From the NCBI GenBank assembly GCA_000934455.1, contig KN882252.1, positions 263,595-285,476 of the forward strand: a stretch of 21,882 bases of DNA, in the 5' to 3' direction. The translations under genes and the position numbers were made by a program. The stretch is from Apostichopus parvimensis (taxonomy: Eukaryota; Echinodermata; Holothuroidea; Aspidochirotida; Stichopodidae). The notes below the pieces were generated by a model. The model did not search any database. It had not been told where the DNA came from and saw only the letters and a program-made list of their open reading frames with translations. This document shows, in pieces, positions 1 to 9,340 of this stretch (its first letter is position 1; each line of letters begins with the position of its first letter).

Positions 1-1411
1 CAAAAACCACGAAACAAAGCCAAAACTACACATTCCATTCTCAACAGCAAGTAGTGCAGCTTCCACTTGTCCTTCATTGTAAGCTTGGAAACTTCTCTTC
101 CCATTCCCTTTAATATAGTTGCGAACCATGACCTGACTGACCTGAGAATGAAGATAGTGGCTTGTATCATTGCATAGTAAGTTAGTGTTATTTTGCAATA
201 TTTGTTTTCTTAATAGATCCAAGCAGTGCACCTGAACAATACTTCAATGAACATAAACTACAGGCCTAGACCTACAATACAGGTCTACTCTAGTGATCAC
301 AGCGTACACAGTAACTAGCCAAATGATCGAATTACTGGTTCACTAAAATCACTCTGTAACGCATGTACTAGATGCGCGAAAAACACTTCCGGGTTTGTTC
401 CCGTAAGGTAAGTGCAAGTCAATGGTTCTTAACAACAGACTTTCATTAACAAAAAACAGTCAATCATCCCTCACTGATAAGGAATAAACTTAAAATACTA
501 TCATTGACATTTTTCTGTTAAAGCAGGTACATCATATGGTTATTGAGGAGGGACTAAAGGAGGGATTATTGGTGCTTCACCATAACACTTTCACAACTTC
601 GTCAGCAAGAAAGTAAGCGGCTATGCTACAAACACGTTAACGTAAATTGGATGTTATCAAAGTAGCTAGAGCCTAAGTGGAACAACTCTAAAGTCGTTCC
701 TCACTACCAAATATCATATTTTATCAAGGGGGGTCTTTTACTGTCCTTAAATGACGTTTTCATTTACCTACCTATATCAGATGAAGCGAAAATCCAGTGA
801 TAAGGGGTGTTTTTCAAATCAAAATTTCGGAGCAATGTAGCTGGAGAGCGAGATTAGATGGTTAGCACCGATACATTAAAACTACCATGAGGCGTCAGGC
901 AGGTACCCATTGCGTCCAGTCTGTTGAATGAAGCTGTTATGACGAAACTATCTAGTACACATGATTTTTACACCCAAAAATCTCAAAAACAAGGAAAAAT
1001 GCTTCTATAAAAATTAAAATCACTTTTTTTATGACTGATTATATTTTTGAAAGTGTCCTCAATAACTATAACCACCTGTGTATCGTGGCTAATATTTAAC
1101 CATCCAGCAGCTGGGGCTCAAAGAATGATGTCCTGTTTCTGCCAAAGTTGCCCCGGGTGCCAAAGATACCCCATTTTACGGTACTATGAGGGTGCATATA
1201 TGTACTATATCAATACCGTGGGCGCAATAATACCTTTTGTTGTTATAGGCCAATGAAGCCTACAGTCAACTATTCTTGCTTTATAAAGACGCTTTATTTG
1301 AAAAGGTCGCACTGCGTTTATGGTAGGCGGGAAATGAAGCTAAAAAAGAGCCGTACATTCACGATGATGCATAAATGTAGGCATGAAAATATTCTTATCC
1401 CTGGCATTTGG
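1..1411. other. Gene-free stretch, nothing recognised
   Basis: Only short AT-rich open frames occur on either strand and none shows a recognisable domain. The two longest plus-strand frames here (1047-1256 and 1253-1465) look like chance frames. No tRNA, rRNA or microsatellite was seen by eye. Confidence 0.5.
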
Positions 1412-1431
1412 TGGGGGGATATATCCCCCCA
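1412..1431. repeat. 20-bp perfect palindrome
   Basis: The sequence TGGGGGGATATATCCCCCCA equals its own reverse complement over all 20 bases. The G6/C6 arms around ATATAT make a strong potential cruciform or hairpin. No function is known to me. It could be the centre of a small foldback element, but flanking arms beyond the 20 bases do not pair. Confidence 0.9.
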
Positions 1432-1504
1432 GGATCGCCGCCCATGCGTACTAATCGCTACATGAAGCGATCAAAGTTACCGCATGCGTATCTGCATTCG
1501 AAAA

Positions 1505-1592
1505 CGCATCCGCATCTGTGCAGATGGAATCACAACCGTTGAAATGCAATGAGAGCGTATTTTGCCGCTTCCGTATCCGTGCTTATGGAATC
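1505..1592 (+). repeat. Imperfect 27-bp direct repeat pair
   Basis: Positions 1505-1531 and 1566-1592 match at about 22 of 27 bases and both end in TGGAATC. Each is rich in CGCATC/CGTATC words. Such words can occur in subterminal regions of DNA transposons, but no element could be delimited. Confidence 0.45.
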
Positions 1593-1857
1593 CTACTTTT
1601 ACACTGAGAAACTAGTCAATATGATCGACTACAACGATTTTGGAACGTTGTTTGAACAGCGCCCTTATTTTAGATCTGGGCACAGCACACTGTTACCTGC
1701 TTGAAGGTAGCGGACATTAAGAGCGGACAATAAGAGCAGACAATAAGGAGAAAAGCGAAGAGCGCCATCTATTTCTAGCGGCCAATAAGCAACGGTGAAG
1801 GTGCGGTGGCACTCAATAATTGTTTGTAAATGAAATTGAAGGTATAGTTCCGTACCA

Positions 1858-2290
1858 CTAATGAAATGTTTCACATTAATTATCTTTAGTTATAGAAATA
1901 GTTAGGTAGTGCGACACACATCACGGAATAGAGCAATGTGTCCTCTATCACCCTATTCATGTTTGATATCGGTTACATAACTTCGCCAATATTTCGATTG
2001 AAAAAAATAAGAATATTTGTGATTGCGTTGAATTCCACTACATCGTGTACAAACTGCCGTTACGTACTAATGAATTGTTTAAAATTAATTATCTTTAGTT
2101 ATAGAAATAGTCAGGTAGTGCGACACACATCACGAAATAGAGCAATGTGCCTCTATTACCCTATTCATGTTTGATATCGGTTACATAACTTCTATCTTCG
2201 CCAAAATTTCGATTGAAAAATATAACAATATTTGTGATTGCGTTGAATTCCACTACATCGTGTACAAACTGCCGTTACGTATTAACGAAA
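1858..2290 (+). repeat. Tandem duplication, ~209-215-bp unit, two copies plus start of a third
   Basis: Unit 1 starts near 1858 and unit 2 near 2067, and both begin CTAATGAA. They share long near-identical blocks, for example TTAATTATCTTTAGTTATAG, then the GCGACACACATCACG block and the CATCGTGTACAAACTGCCGT block. Unit 2 carries a 5-6-bp insertion near 2191. A third start follows at about 2281 and then diverges. The frames at 1938-2174 and 2213-2413 run inside these units and are probably not genes. The repeat lies about 600 bp beyond the 3' end of the minus-strand transposon unit, so it may be its subterminal region. That link is an inference. Confidence 0.85.
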
Positions 2291-2883
2291 TTTTATTGTG
2301 ACAAAATATTCTTTTCCTCCGTTTATTCGAAATCTGATTTCGATCGAGAGAGAGAGAGATATTTCATTGTCCATTCAAGTTTTTTGCTCTGTTTCTTCAT
2401 GTCGCAATGTTGACTGTGATTAATAATATTGTTAAAGTATTATAACGTTATGTTCCATTTCATTCTTATCGACTTATCTCTTAGTCCTTAGAACTGTATA
2501 GACATTGAAGACGTACAAACTTGCATTGAACTGGCTCTGTAAGCAAACCTCAGTTTCTTTGAAGTCAACAGTAAAGAACTTACTCCAGTGAAAGATACTG
2601 ATAAGTTAAGCAGTTTTTGGCTATACATCTTTAGCGATTTTTTTTTTACCACAGCAAACCGTACATAATTGATAAATCACCTTCCTTTAATAAGTGACCA
2701 TGCAACGCTGTTTGCTCTATACCTGACAGTGATCGAAATATTGGTGCAGGGCTCGCACGGACGCGAAGTAAAAAGATACATTGAAGTTGAGTCTTCACTG
2801 TATACGTAATTGTAACACAGAGTGTGCTCATTCCCCTATACCTTTGCCGATTTTTCCGGCAGAATGACACAGCTTTTGAAAAG
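2291..2883. other. Non-coding gap between tandem repeat and ULP1 relic
   Basis: AT-rich, with a short GA run at about 2346-2359. No coding similarity was recognised. It is presumably the 3' non-coding part of the minus-strand transposon, but no terminal inverted repeat was found. Confidence 0.4.
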
Positions 2884-3498
2884 TTAGAAATACATCAGTT
2901 TCCTTTGAGCAGTCATAGAAAAAGAATCACTTTTGAAACAAAACCTATTTTTAAACAAAATGAATTTACTAGCAACACAAACATGAACCACACAATTCCA
3001 TCCATCTTTCTGACGAGGATACCCCATGGAGTTGCTTACTACTGAATACGACTAACTGTTCACAGCTGGAGGGTGCTGATTGTGCGCGAAGTAATGTAGG
3101 GAGATTATATGTGCCAATCTGGACATTGGCGTCAGTGATTCTGGAGAAAGCTTTTGACAATGTGGATCAAGAACATCTATATGCAAACTACGTAAGTGGA
3201 TTCTGAATAACATCCAATGAGATCGGTGAACATTATAAGGTGCTAAAATAATTTCATACTTTTGAAAAACATTTCCGGTATTGAGATCAGTTAAGAAGCA
3301 TGATTGTATAATGTCACTTGTATTAAGGCTCGTCCCACTGAGTCTTTGATGGACATCAGTATGCAGTACAAGGCAGCTAATCGGTGAGAATCGGTGAGAA
3401 TCGGATATCCACGCGGTTGACGACAGAAGAACCCGATACTTTTCCTGCGGTACTTTTCCTCGTTGATAAGATATTGCACAACTCAGGGGACATTTCAA
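2884..3498 (-). pseudogene. ULP1-like SUMO protease domain (peptidase C48), broken
   Basis: Family C48 cysteine proteases cleave SUMO-type modifiers using a His-Asp-Gln-Cys set. In the frame starting at 3498, WISD at residues 30-33 resembles the N-terminal Trp-Leu-Ser-Asp box. YEIILAPYN is followed by the His-Trp pair (H94, W95) and IDVLDP with D111. The frame then meets TAG at 3052-3054. The same frame continues past it with YPRQKDGWNCVVHVC, which supplies Gln (3010-3012) and Cys (2992-2994), and ends at TAA 2884-2886 after a QRKLM tail. All four catalytic positions are therefore readable in order. A 10-bp tandem duplication at 3381-3400 shifts the frame after WISD: an alternative frame (3291-3479) carries the better continuation, and the main frame resumes before TDLNTGN. 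Fused or adjacent ULP1 domains are known in some eukaryotic transposons. Confidence 0.75.
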
Positions 3499-3649
3499 AT
3501 ATTAACTGATCATCATTACACTCTATTTCACATTGTGTAGACTCACGAACCATATGTTCACATCTTTTGTTATTACTAACATTATTGGTTAATGTTGATT
3601 TCCTGTACCAGCATACAAAGGAACCTCGCAGTGAAAACAGTTTTGAATA
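3499..3649 (-). pseudogene. Linker between USP part and ULP1 part, frameshifted coding remnant
   Basis: Two short open stretches bridge the flanking frames on the minus strand. One begins near 3655 and reads through a CFHCEVP segment (Cys-x2-Cys) to a TAA. The other, about 3590 down to about 3420, contains CEIECNDDQLIFEMSPELC. No internal Met start is needed if they are parts of one polyprotein. Domain identity is unknown. That the region reads as coding with shifts suggests USP and ULP1 were once joined, but a separate gene cannot be excluded. Confidence 0.4.
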
Positions 3650-5145
3650 TCACGAGGAAAAATGGTAACTTCCATCACCAAATCGTACCCCACAATGAAA
3701 GTAATATGTCGATGTTACTTGTTCTAGTGTATCTACATCGAGATAACTCAATTCAAACGTTTGGACAATTGTGTGTGAGCACTCTCCTGGTGTGCTTATT
3801 TGAATAATTTCCGGGCATGACACTATATAGTTTGATGATCTCAGTTGGGTGTGTTCACATGTATTCGCATGATTTCGAACATGTTTAATACAACGATGAA
3901 TATCATCACCTTTAACCAAAGCGTTGAGGGTAAACTTGAATTTAAATTTGGAGATGAAAACTGTTTTTCCTTTTACAAAATATGCAACATGTCCATTGAG
4001 AAATCGTGCAAAAGCAAACGTCGGCTTGTTTCTATGTTTTTGGCATTCCAGAACAATATTAATTTGCCGTTTCACAATTGCCTCGAAATCTGGACTCTTT
4101 TCAATTTCACGACTGACTTCTATAGGTTCATGACCACTAGGTTGCTTTTCCTCGTGAGACCTATTTTCATTCCCTACCAAAGATTCCGGTATATTTTGGT
4201 GAGATATATAGTCTTCCTTATTCATAAATGGCAAATGTGCATATTTTGTTAATTTGGTGTTTTCATCATTTCTCTCATACATGACTATATATGCATTTTG
4301 AGAGCTTTCGTCAGGATCCCATTCCCGTTTTCTGGAGTCGTCAATTTGAACGAATCCGTTTACAGACATAATTACTGCGGTGAAATGGGCCGAATCACAA
4401 CTCGCCCCGTGATGCTCCACAATGGAATGTAAGCCGTAAATGCAATTTTCTATGCTACCGCTCAGTGGGCCTAGATCTAATTCAATTGGGATGTCTAACT
4501 TGTAATTAATTCTTCTATTGCTACTGCTGTGGTACCGCATCAGTACAAAAATAAGCACTGTTGGACATGCTGTTATAGTAGTGCGACAACTTAACCGCCT
4601 AACAGAGCATTTATCGTTTTGACAATTTCCTTGTATTGTGTATTCTATCAAGTTATTCCGCAAGTCTAGTGTTACCAGCGAAGTTACAAAAATCCATGTT
4701 TAAGAAAACACAACGTTCCGTTTCATTAATGAAATTAATATCGCCACATGAGTTGCATGTCAGTTGCTTAGAGTATTGTATTGCCACAGAAGCTCTTGTT
4801 AAGCTTAAAAGTGGTATCAAAAGTACTTGAAAGAACTCGCTGGGATCATTTTCATTTCCAAACGTGAATTTGCACTCTGCGCATACGTCTTTTAGCGTTT
4901 CAAGGAACATAGAAGTGATTAATACTGCAGGTAAGCGATTTCGTAATAGCATGCTGGTTAGTTTTAGAATTGATTCGTTGTTTTGTTGGTACCTCGCGAA
5001 AAATGTGGGCATGACCTGCTATTGCATCTTTGACAGGCGATAGACGAGCAAAGCATTGCATTGCAGCGTTGAACCAACAATTATTGAAAGGATTTTCCAT
5101 ACCATTTATGTAAGTAAGGCTACGGTTGACCCGACTTTCCTGCAC
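3650..5145 (-). pseudogene. Ubiquitin-specific protease (peptidase C19) domain plus unknown C-terminal region, frameshifted
   Basis: USPs remove ubiquitin using Cys, His and Asp/Asn residues. The domain is spread over three frames. In 4900-5145 the Cys box reads NPFNNCWFNAAMQC (C23, with Asn just before). In 4653-5012, NDPSEFFQVLL matches the QDAHEFL-type helix and LTCNSC gives one zinc Cys pair. In 3650-4663, GNCQNDKC gives the second pair, then CPTVLIFVLMRY, the His box HHGASCDSAHFTAV (H93), QIDDS and a C-terminal AYIVMYER. Order and spacing fit a compact USP fold. Residues ~135-337 of the last frame follow the USP and match nothing I recognise; they include a Cys/His-containing stretch. 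Frame changes lie near 5130, 4985 and 4670. The neighbours place it directly behind the transposase. Confidence 0.8.
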
Positions 5146-6983
5146 AAACCGATGTGATTGACTATTGGTGTGTTTCTTTTTGTTCTTTCTGCAGAAAGTA
5201 AAGGATTGTGTGTGGGAGGTTTTTGGAATACACCTTCCTGTGTGTGTCTATGCTTTTTCTTCCACGATTCTTTAATTGCTTTTGTCTCTCGTTTCCTTTT
5301 TGTAAGCGTGGAGATAGCTTGGTCCCTGTACCGTCGTTGTAATCCGATCAAATCATTGTGATAGATCGTTATGAACTCGTCAATTCGACCTATTTTACGG
5401 TCACTTAGCTGGATTAATTTTAGAACCTTCATTCTACTCTCAGCTTGGCCGATTGTTCTAGGAATAGTTTTCGGTGGTCTACTTTTAAACTGCCCTACAT
5501 TTTGTCCCTTACTAAATTTATCCTTGTATCTACTAAGGTCACCGAGGAGAAGGCCAGACCACAGCGCCACTGAAGGTAGTAATAAATTTCTGACCTCAGA
5601 ATGGAATGTGAGTCCGTAGTATCGGTTAGGCATTCCACCCTCGGAATTGATGCACATTGTTTTGGCCTGTGTAATAATTTTATCAATGAAAACTAAAAAC
5701 GGAGAGGTTTTATTGCTAAGAAACTCGTCCTCTGTTAGATTGAAACTCTTACTTATGCCTGTATCTGCTTCTACCGTTTCTCCCGATGTTATTAATTTGT
5801 CAGTAGTGCCCGAAAGTAATTGACTTTTGCCAATATTGTCAATTTTGTCTTTGATAAATGCAACTGCTCTAGTAACAGAACCATTAATATTCTTTGAGCA
5901 CAGCATTATTGTAAGAAAATTCAAAATTTCAGAAAATTCGGGAAGGGTTTGGGCATTCATAAGTAAACTTATCGAATACATTCCAATGTTATAATTCAGT
6001 TTGTAACTTCTTTTACAAATTGCCTTCGCATTCTTCATGACATGACTGGCACAGACATGAGGAATTGTAAATTCCTTGTCGTTTTGGGATGAGATGCCCG
6101 TAACAATTCGCCAAGCCCTGTTGTAGAAAGTGTCTAGGGATTCGTTATTAAATACGTTTAACGCTGATAGCAGGAATACCCACGCTCTGTCACTATTAAT
6201 TTGTTTCGGTCGAGAAAGGTGGTTGTGTCCATACATCTGCTTTTCACTATGACGAAATAATGTCAACCAGTTGATTATTGTCGGTAGACTGTGATCATCT
6301 GACACCAAAATACTTACGGGTAGTGTTGTTCCCCTATTTTTAATACTTTTCACACATAGTTCATAGTACAAAACTCGTTTGCATGCCAGTGTAGAATTGA
6401 CACAACCACCTGTTGCATCCCAAAATACCGTATCACGTTTACAGAGATCGTGCCAAAGCTTTACACCTACCTCTGTAAAGCAAACCAAAAAACATGGCGT
6501 ACATGAAATTTGCTGGATAAACCCCTTCACCTTTGATTCGGTTCCGGATGCATTTATTTGAGCATTCTTCAATTTGAGCAAACTGTATAATTCCATTATG
6601 TCGTGACGTAATTTTGTTCTTGACTCACTACTTATTTTTTGAAAAACATGTTCAGACTGGCCACAATCATCCCTGTTTCCAGCGGTGTAAATATCAGATC
6701 TCATATTCGTATGTTTACCAATGTGTAGCTTAAATGGCCTGACACCTAAAGAAAACATTTTGTTTAAGTTTCTTCTTTCAAGTCCCCTGATAGGGCGAGC
6801 ATGAATTTCTTTGGAGCTGTGTTTCATTTTTCCCGTGTAATAAACCGTGCACTTCATGCGTCTGCTAAGTGAAAGTTTTACATTAATGTCGCAAGTATTG
6901 AAAGCACATTTTCCAAATGCAGTAAATAATGGTTTGTGACTCATTCTAGTTTTAGCAGTCGAAACTTTATGACCACGAAACAT
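5106..6983 (-). CDS. DDE/RNase H-fold transposase-like protein, 625 residues
   Basis: Near the N-terminus a Cys/His-containing segment (KCAFNTC, then VYYTGKMKHSS, ARPIRGLER; residues 25-70) resembles a DNA-binding zinc or FLYWCH-like module. The core has FWDATGG with D189, the stretch LVSDDHSLPTIINWL, INSDRAWVFLLSALNVFN with D265, and VCASH (C311, H314). A second Asp followed by Cys-x2-His is the arrangement described for MuDR/hAT/IS256-type DDE transposases; the final Glu may be E349 or E352 in LPEFSE. A block ending LLLPSVALWSGLLLGDL and a basic tail (residues ~500-600, with RKRETK and KKKHRH, probably nuclear targeting) follow. The frame stays open for 625 codons, while the USP frame begins inside its last 40 bases, so a one-base shift there probably split one fusion protein. 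The superfamily is not certain. The start at 6983 is the first Met of the open frame and is unproven. Confidence 0.7.
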   Translation of the reverse strand: MFRGHKVSTAKTRMSHKPLFTAFGKCAFNTCDINVKLSLSRRMKCTVYYTGKMKHSSKEIHARPIRGLERRNLNKMFSLGVRPFKLHIGKHTNMRSDIYTAGNRDDCGQSEHVFQKISSESRTKLRHDIMELYSLLKLKNAQINASGTESKVKGFIQQISCTPCFLVCFTEVGVKLWHDLCKRDTVFWDATGGCVNSTLACKRVLYYELCVKSIKNRGTTLPVSILVSDDHSLPTIINWLTLFRHSEKQMYGHNHLSRPKQINSDRAWVFLLSALNVFNNESLDTFYNRAWRIVTGISSQNDKEFTIPHVCASHVMKNAKAICKRSYKLNYNIGMYSISLLMNAQTLPEFSEILNFLTIMLCSKNINGSVTRAVAFIKDKIDNIGKSQLLSGTTDKLITSGETVEADTGISKSFNLTEDEFLSNKTSPFLVFIDKIITQAKTMCINSEGGMPNRYYGLTFHSEVRNLLLPSVALWSGLLLGDLSRYKDKFSKGQNVGQFKSRPPKTIPRTIGQAESRMKVLKLIQLSDRKIGRIDEFITIYHNDLIGLQRRYRDQAISTLTKRKRETKAIKESWKKKHRHTQEGVFQKPPTHNPLLSAERTKRNTPIVNHIGLCRKVGSTVALLT

Positions 6984-7141
6984 AATAGAACAGTAGGGAT
7001 TAGATTGCTTAATGCCCTTAGTAACAAGAACCCAGGGGCACTATGGTTCCTTGCTTGTAAGGAATATTTACTAGGGGAGCAGCACTGTCCTAAAATTTTT
7101 ATGTGGTCCAATGTATCATGACATAATGACACAATGACATA

Positions 7142-7160
7142 ATATTGTTGCCAACAATAT
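7142..7160. repeat. 19-bp palindrome with 1-nt centre
   Basis: ATATTGTTG and CAACAATAT flank a single C and pair perfectly. It sits between the transposase start and the BEL LTR, where a terminal or subterminal feature of the DNA transposon would be expected. No matching partner was found near 1000-2900. Confidence 0.7.
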
Positions 7161-7214
7161 CACTAATCCACTGTTGGTCCAGGTTTCGAGAACCAGATGT
7201 CTGATATGAGCAAG

Positions 7215-7399
7215 TGTTCTTACGTAAATAATTAATCCGAACAAATATTTTTTGGTTCTCTCTACTGTATATTTCTTCGAACGTTTTACGGATTCAACGC
7301 CATCTTGTATTTATACTTGTGTTCTTACTCTCCTTCACCTTTGACCCCTAAATTTGGTACCTAGCGCCCTCTACTCTCGTTTCTAAATCCTTCAGAACA
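7215..7399 (-). repeat. 3' LTR of the BEL element (185 bp)
   Basis: It begins TGTTCTTACGTAAA on the plus strand and ends CCTTCAGAACA, matching both ends of the copy at 14108-14312. About 37 bases in the middle and the last 40 are identical between copies, but the first ~95 bases differ at many positions. It also lacks a ~20-bp segment present in the other copy. Confidence 0.93.
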
Positions 7400-7413
7400 T
7401 TCTCCCCTTCTTC
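7400..7413 (-). promoter_or_regulatory. Polypurine tract (plus-strand primer)
   Basis: Directly inside the 3' LTR the minus strand reads GAAGAAGGGGAGAA, an uninterrupted purine run that abuts the LTR, as required for plus-strand DNA priming in reverse transcription. Confidence 0.85.
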
Positions 7414-7677
7414 GACCAAATGTCGAAACCTAGGTAACTTATCACCATAACTGTTAACTGACTGAACAACAAAAGTAAAAAGGAACCTAATGCTCTATAA
7501 TCAACCCTACTCTCATAAACTACATAAGGCTACTTAGCCTAACAAATATCATCCCAACAATGTATACACTGTAACAAAAAAGAAAGATTTTCCAAAACAT
7601 GTTCTTTTTAAACCTCCAAAAAATAGCAACAGATGATTTAAATTTAAAAATAGAACTTACTAACACTAAAAATACAC
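7414..7677 (-). other. BEL 3' untranslated internal region
   Basis: AT-rich sequence between the end of the integrase frame and the polypurine tract. No further gene such as an env-like frame is visible. Confidence 0.6.
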
Positions 7678-8016
7678 TCAAGAAAACTGTACTGTCTTAT
7701 TAACAGTTAAATTTAAATGCTTTGTGTACTCACACAACTCCAAATGACATACTTTTGTGATATTTCTAATCACCTCACCCCTGCTGGTCTTAATCTTTAC
7801 CACTCTAATATGGCCATCTGGACCAGGAAACACTTCTTTTATCCTTCCTAATGGCCACTGACCTCTAACTACATCTTTTCCCATTACCAAAACTAAGTCA
7901 TCGACCTTCAAATCAACTTTTTCCTTATGCCACTTTTTTCGACGATTCAAGGAAGGCAACCACTCCTGAGCCATCTTTGCCAGAAATGGCGCATCAGCTC
8001 CTGCACACGGCGCCAT
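7678..8016 (-). pseudogene. BEL integrase C-terminal domain (DUF5641-like)
   Basis: It contains EWLPSLNRRKKW, then DDLVLVMGKDVVRGQWPLGRI and FPGPDGHIRVVKIKT, ending in a KVCHLE-type motif. This is the C-terminal part of BEL/Pao integrases that follows the catalytic core. It overlaps the preceding integrase fragment in another frame; a one-base change near 7970, right after HFWQRWL, separates them. Confidence 0.88.
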
Positions 8017-8468
8017 CTCCTCCTTGGACTATATCTTGTGCTATCTACAATTTCCTCTGATGCAAATGTTCCACCCATAGACCCATGCAGGAAATGATTT
8101 GGTGTCAATGGGGTCATGTCCTTGGGAGAGGCTGACACATACGTCAATGGTCTTGAGTTAATTATACCCTCGGCTCCAACAAAGGCTGAATGAAGCTCTT
8201 CATCGGTCACATCTGCATCACCTAGAACTGCATGAATAGCTCTCTTACTTGTCTTGATTAGTGCTTCATGAGCACCACCAAAATGAGGGGACAATGGGGG
8301 TAAGAAATGCCACCTCATCTGACCCGCTGTCACCTCTTGGACCTTTGATTTGTCAACCAACTTAAACAACTCTTTTAGCTCCCGAGACGCACCCACAAAA
8401 TTAGTTCCATTGTCTGAGAAAACTTCCTCAGGCTCACCTCTTCGACTCACGTTCTTAAATGCGTTCAT
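7947..8468 (-). pseudogene. BEL integrase catalytic core, second half
   Basis: It carries FSDNGTNFVGASREL with the second catalytic Asp (D19) and PHFGGAHEALIKTSK with the catalytic Glu (E68), then INSRPLTY and LTPNHFLHG. These are classic rve/integrase landmarks. The first Asp lies in the preceding fragment (8465-9340), separated by a frame change at the 8465-8468 overlap. Ends in WRRVQELMRHFWQRW before the next shift. Confidence 0.9.
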
Positions 8469-9340
8469 GTATCAAGACCATAGGCTATTTCTAAATGTAC
8501 CGCTCTAGTACTTAAGCAAGTGAAGAGACACAAATATCGCTTGGTCCTCACACGACCTCTTCCCTGGATAGTGAGAAAAGGTCCAGCATAATCAACAGCA
8601 ACCTTAGAAAACGCCCTTAAGGTCACAGTCGCTCTTCTCTTTGGTAATGGTGCCATTACTTGTTCACCACCCTTAACGCTTCTCAACTTACACTGGTTAC
8701 AATTAGTTTCGCACTCCCTGATCTCTTCACGACCATGTACAACCCAGTACCTTTCACTGATCTTTGACAGAATATAATTAGTACCCTGAACGTGATTACC
8801 ATCGGTATGATATTTCCTAACTATCAATCGTGTCAGAGCATGTTTGCGAGGGAGAATGACGGGGAATCTCACATCATATGGCAGTGTCTCAACGACACTC
8901 AACCGACCAGTCATCCTGAGCAAGCCATCGTCATCTATCTTAGGCAACAAGGATTTCAAGGCATTGTTGGAACCTACAGCACCACCCTTCTTAATATTTT
9001 CTATGTCTCGACTGAATGCGTCCTCCTGTGCGACGCACACTAAATAGTTCTCTGCATCTTGAATTTCATCCAGCTTCAAAACTTTACCCTTTGATCTATC
9101 TTCACTCTTACTACGACAATTGTTGATGAAACGAAACACATATGCCGTAACTCTACGCATTCTTTCCCAACTACTGAAACGACAAGGGTTTAACTTCCAC
9201 TCGTCAAATGTTGGTACAACCACCTTCCTATTCATCATTGATACCACTACTTTACGTTGGTCAGACCCAACCACATCGTTCACCTTGTTTACAGGCCAAC
9301 CTGTCGGATCACCATAAAGAAACTCGGCCCACTCGACCAT
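8465..9340 (-). pseudogene. BEL integrase N-terminal zinc-binding region and first catalytic Asp
   Basis: It shows H178/H183 followed by C214/C217 (YHTDGNH ... CETNCNQC), the HHCC zinc-binding module of integrases. KVAVDYAGPF follows with the first catalytic Asp (D250), then the BEL-typical STRAVHLE. The N-terminal ~100 residues connect RNase H to integrase. It overlaps the end of the RT/RNase H frame; the switch is within about 9300-9330, where the other frame reads WSSGPSFF and this one YGDPTGWP. Confidence 0.9.

Larger units (their letters stand above)
2884..7141 (-). mobile_element. DNA transposon relic encoding transposase, USP (C19) and ULP1 (C48) domains
   Basis: The unit holds three enzymatic modules on one strand in a fixed order with little spacing, as in one large transposon protein or a short gene string. 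The limits given are coding limits rounded out. No terminal inverted repeats or target-site duplications were recognised, and the 209-bp tandem repeat at 1858-2290 could belong to it. At least six frame changes plus one stop interrupt the protease part, while the transposase is open over 625 codons. Introns could explain some breaks, but typical GT-AG boundaries were not evident at the ones examined. The BEL element starts only about 75 bp past the upstream end and may have cut the element short. Confidence 0.65.

Noticed and set aside
2341..2362. GA microsatellite
   Set aside because: Only about seven GA units; too short to be notable.
1938..2413. Two similar small frames (78 and 66 codons)
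   Set aside because: They look alike only because they sit in the 209-bp tandem repeat; no sign of protein-level conservation.
3592..4252. Plus-strand open frames of 71, 69 and 135 codons
   Set aside because: They lie antisense to the USP-bearing region, which has clear domain motifs on the minus strand.
3650..5145. Spliced introns as the cause of the USP frame changes
   Set aside because: Adjacent frames overlap or abut within a few bases with homology continuing, which fits one-base indels better than GT-AG introns.
5158..6561. Plus-strand open frames within the transposase
   Set aside because: Antisense shadows of the 625-codon minus-strand frame, without domains.
2884..7214. Terminal inverted repeats for the DNA transposon
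   Set aside because: The reverse complement of 7000-7214 was compared by eye with 1000-2900 and no convincing match was found; a computed search is needed before claiming ends.
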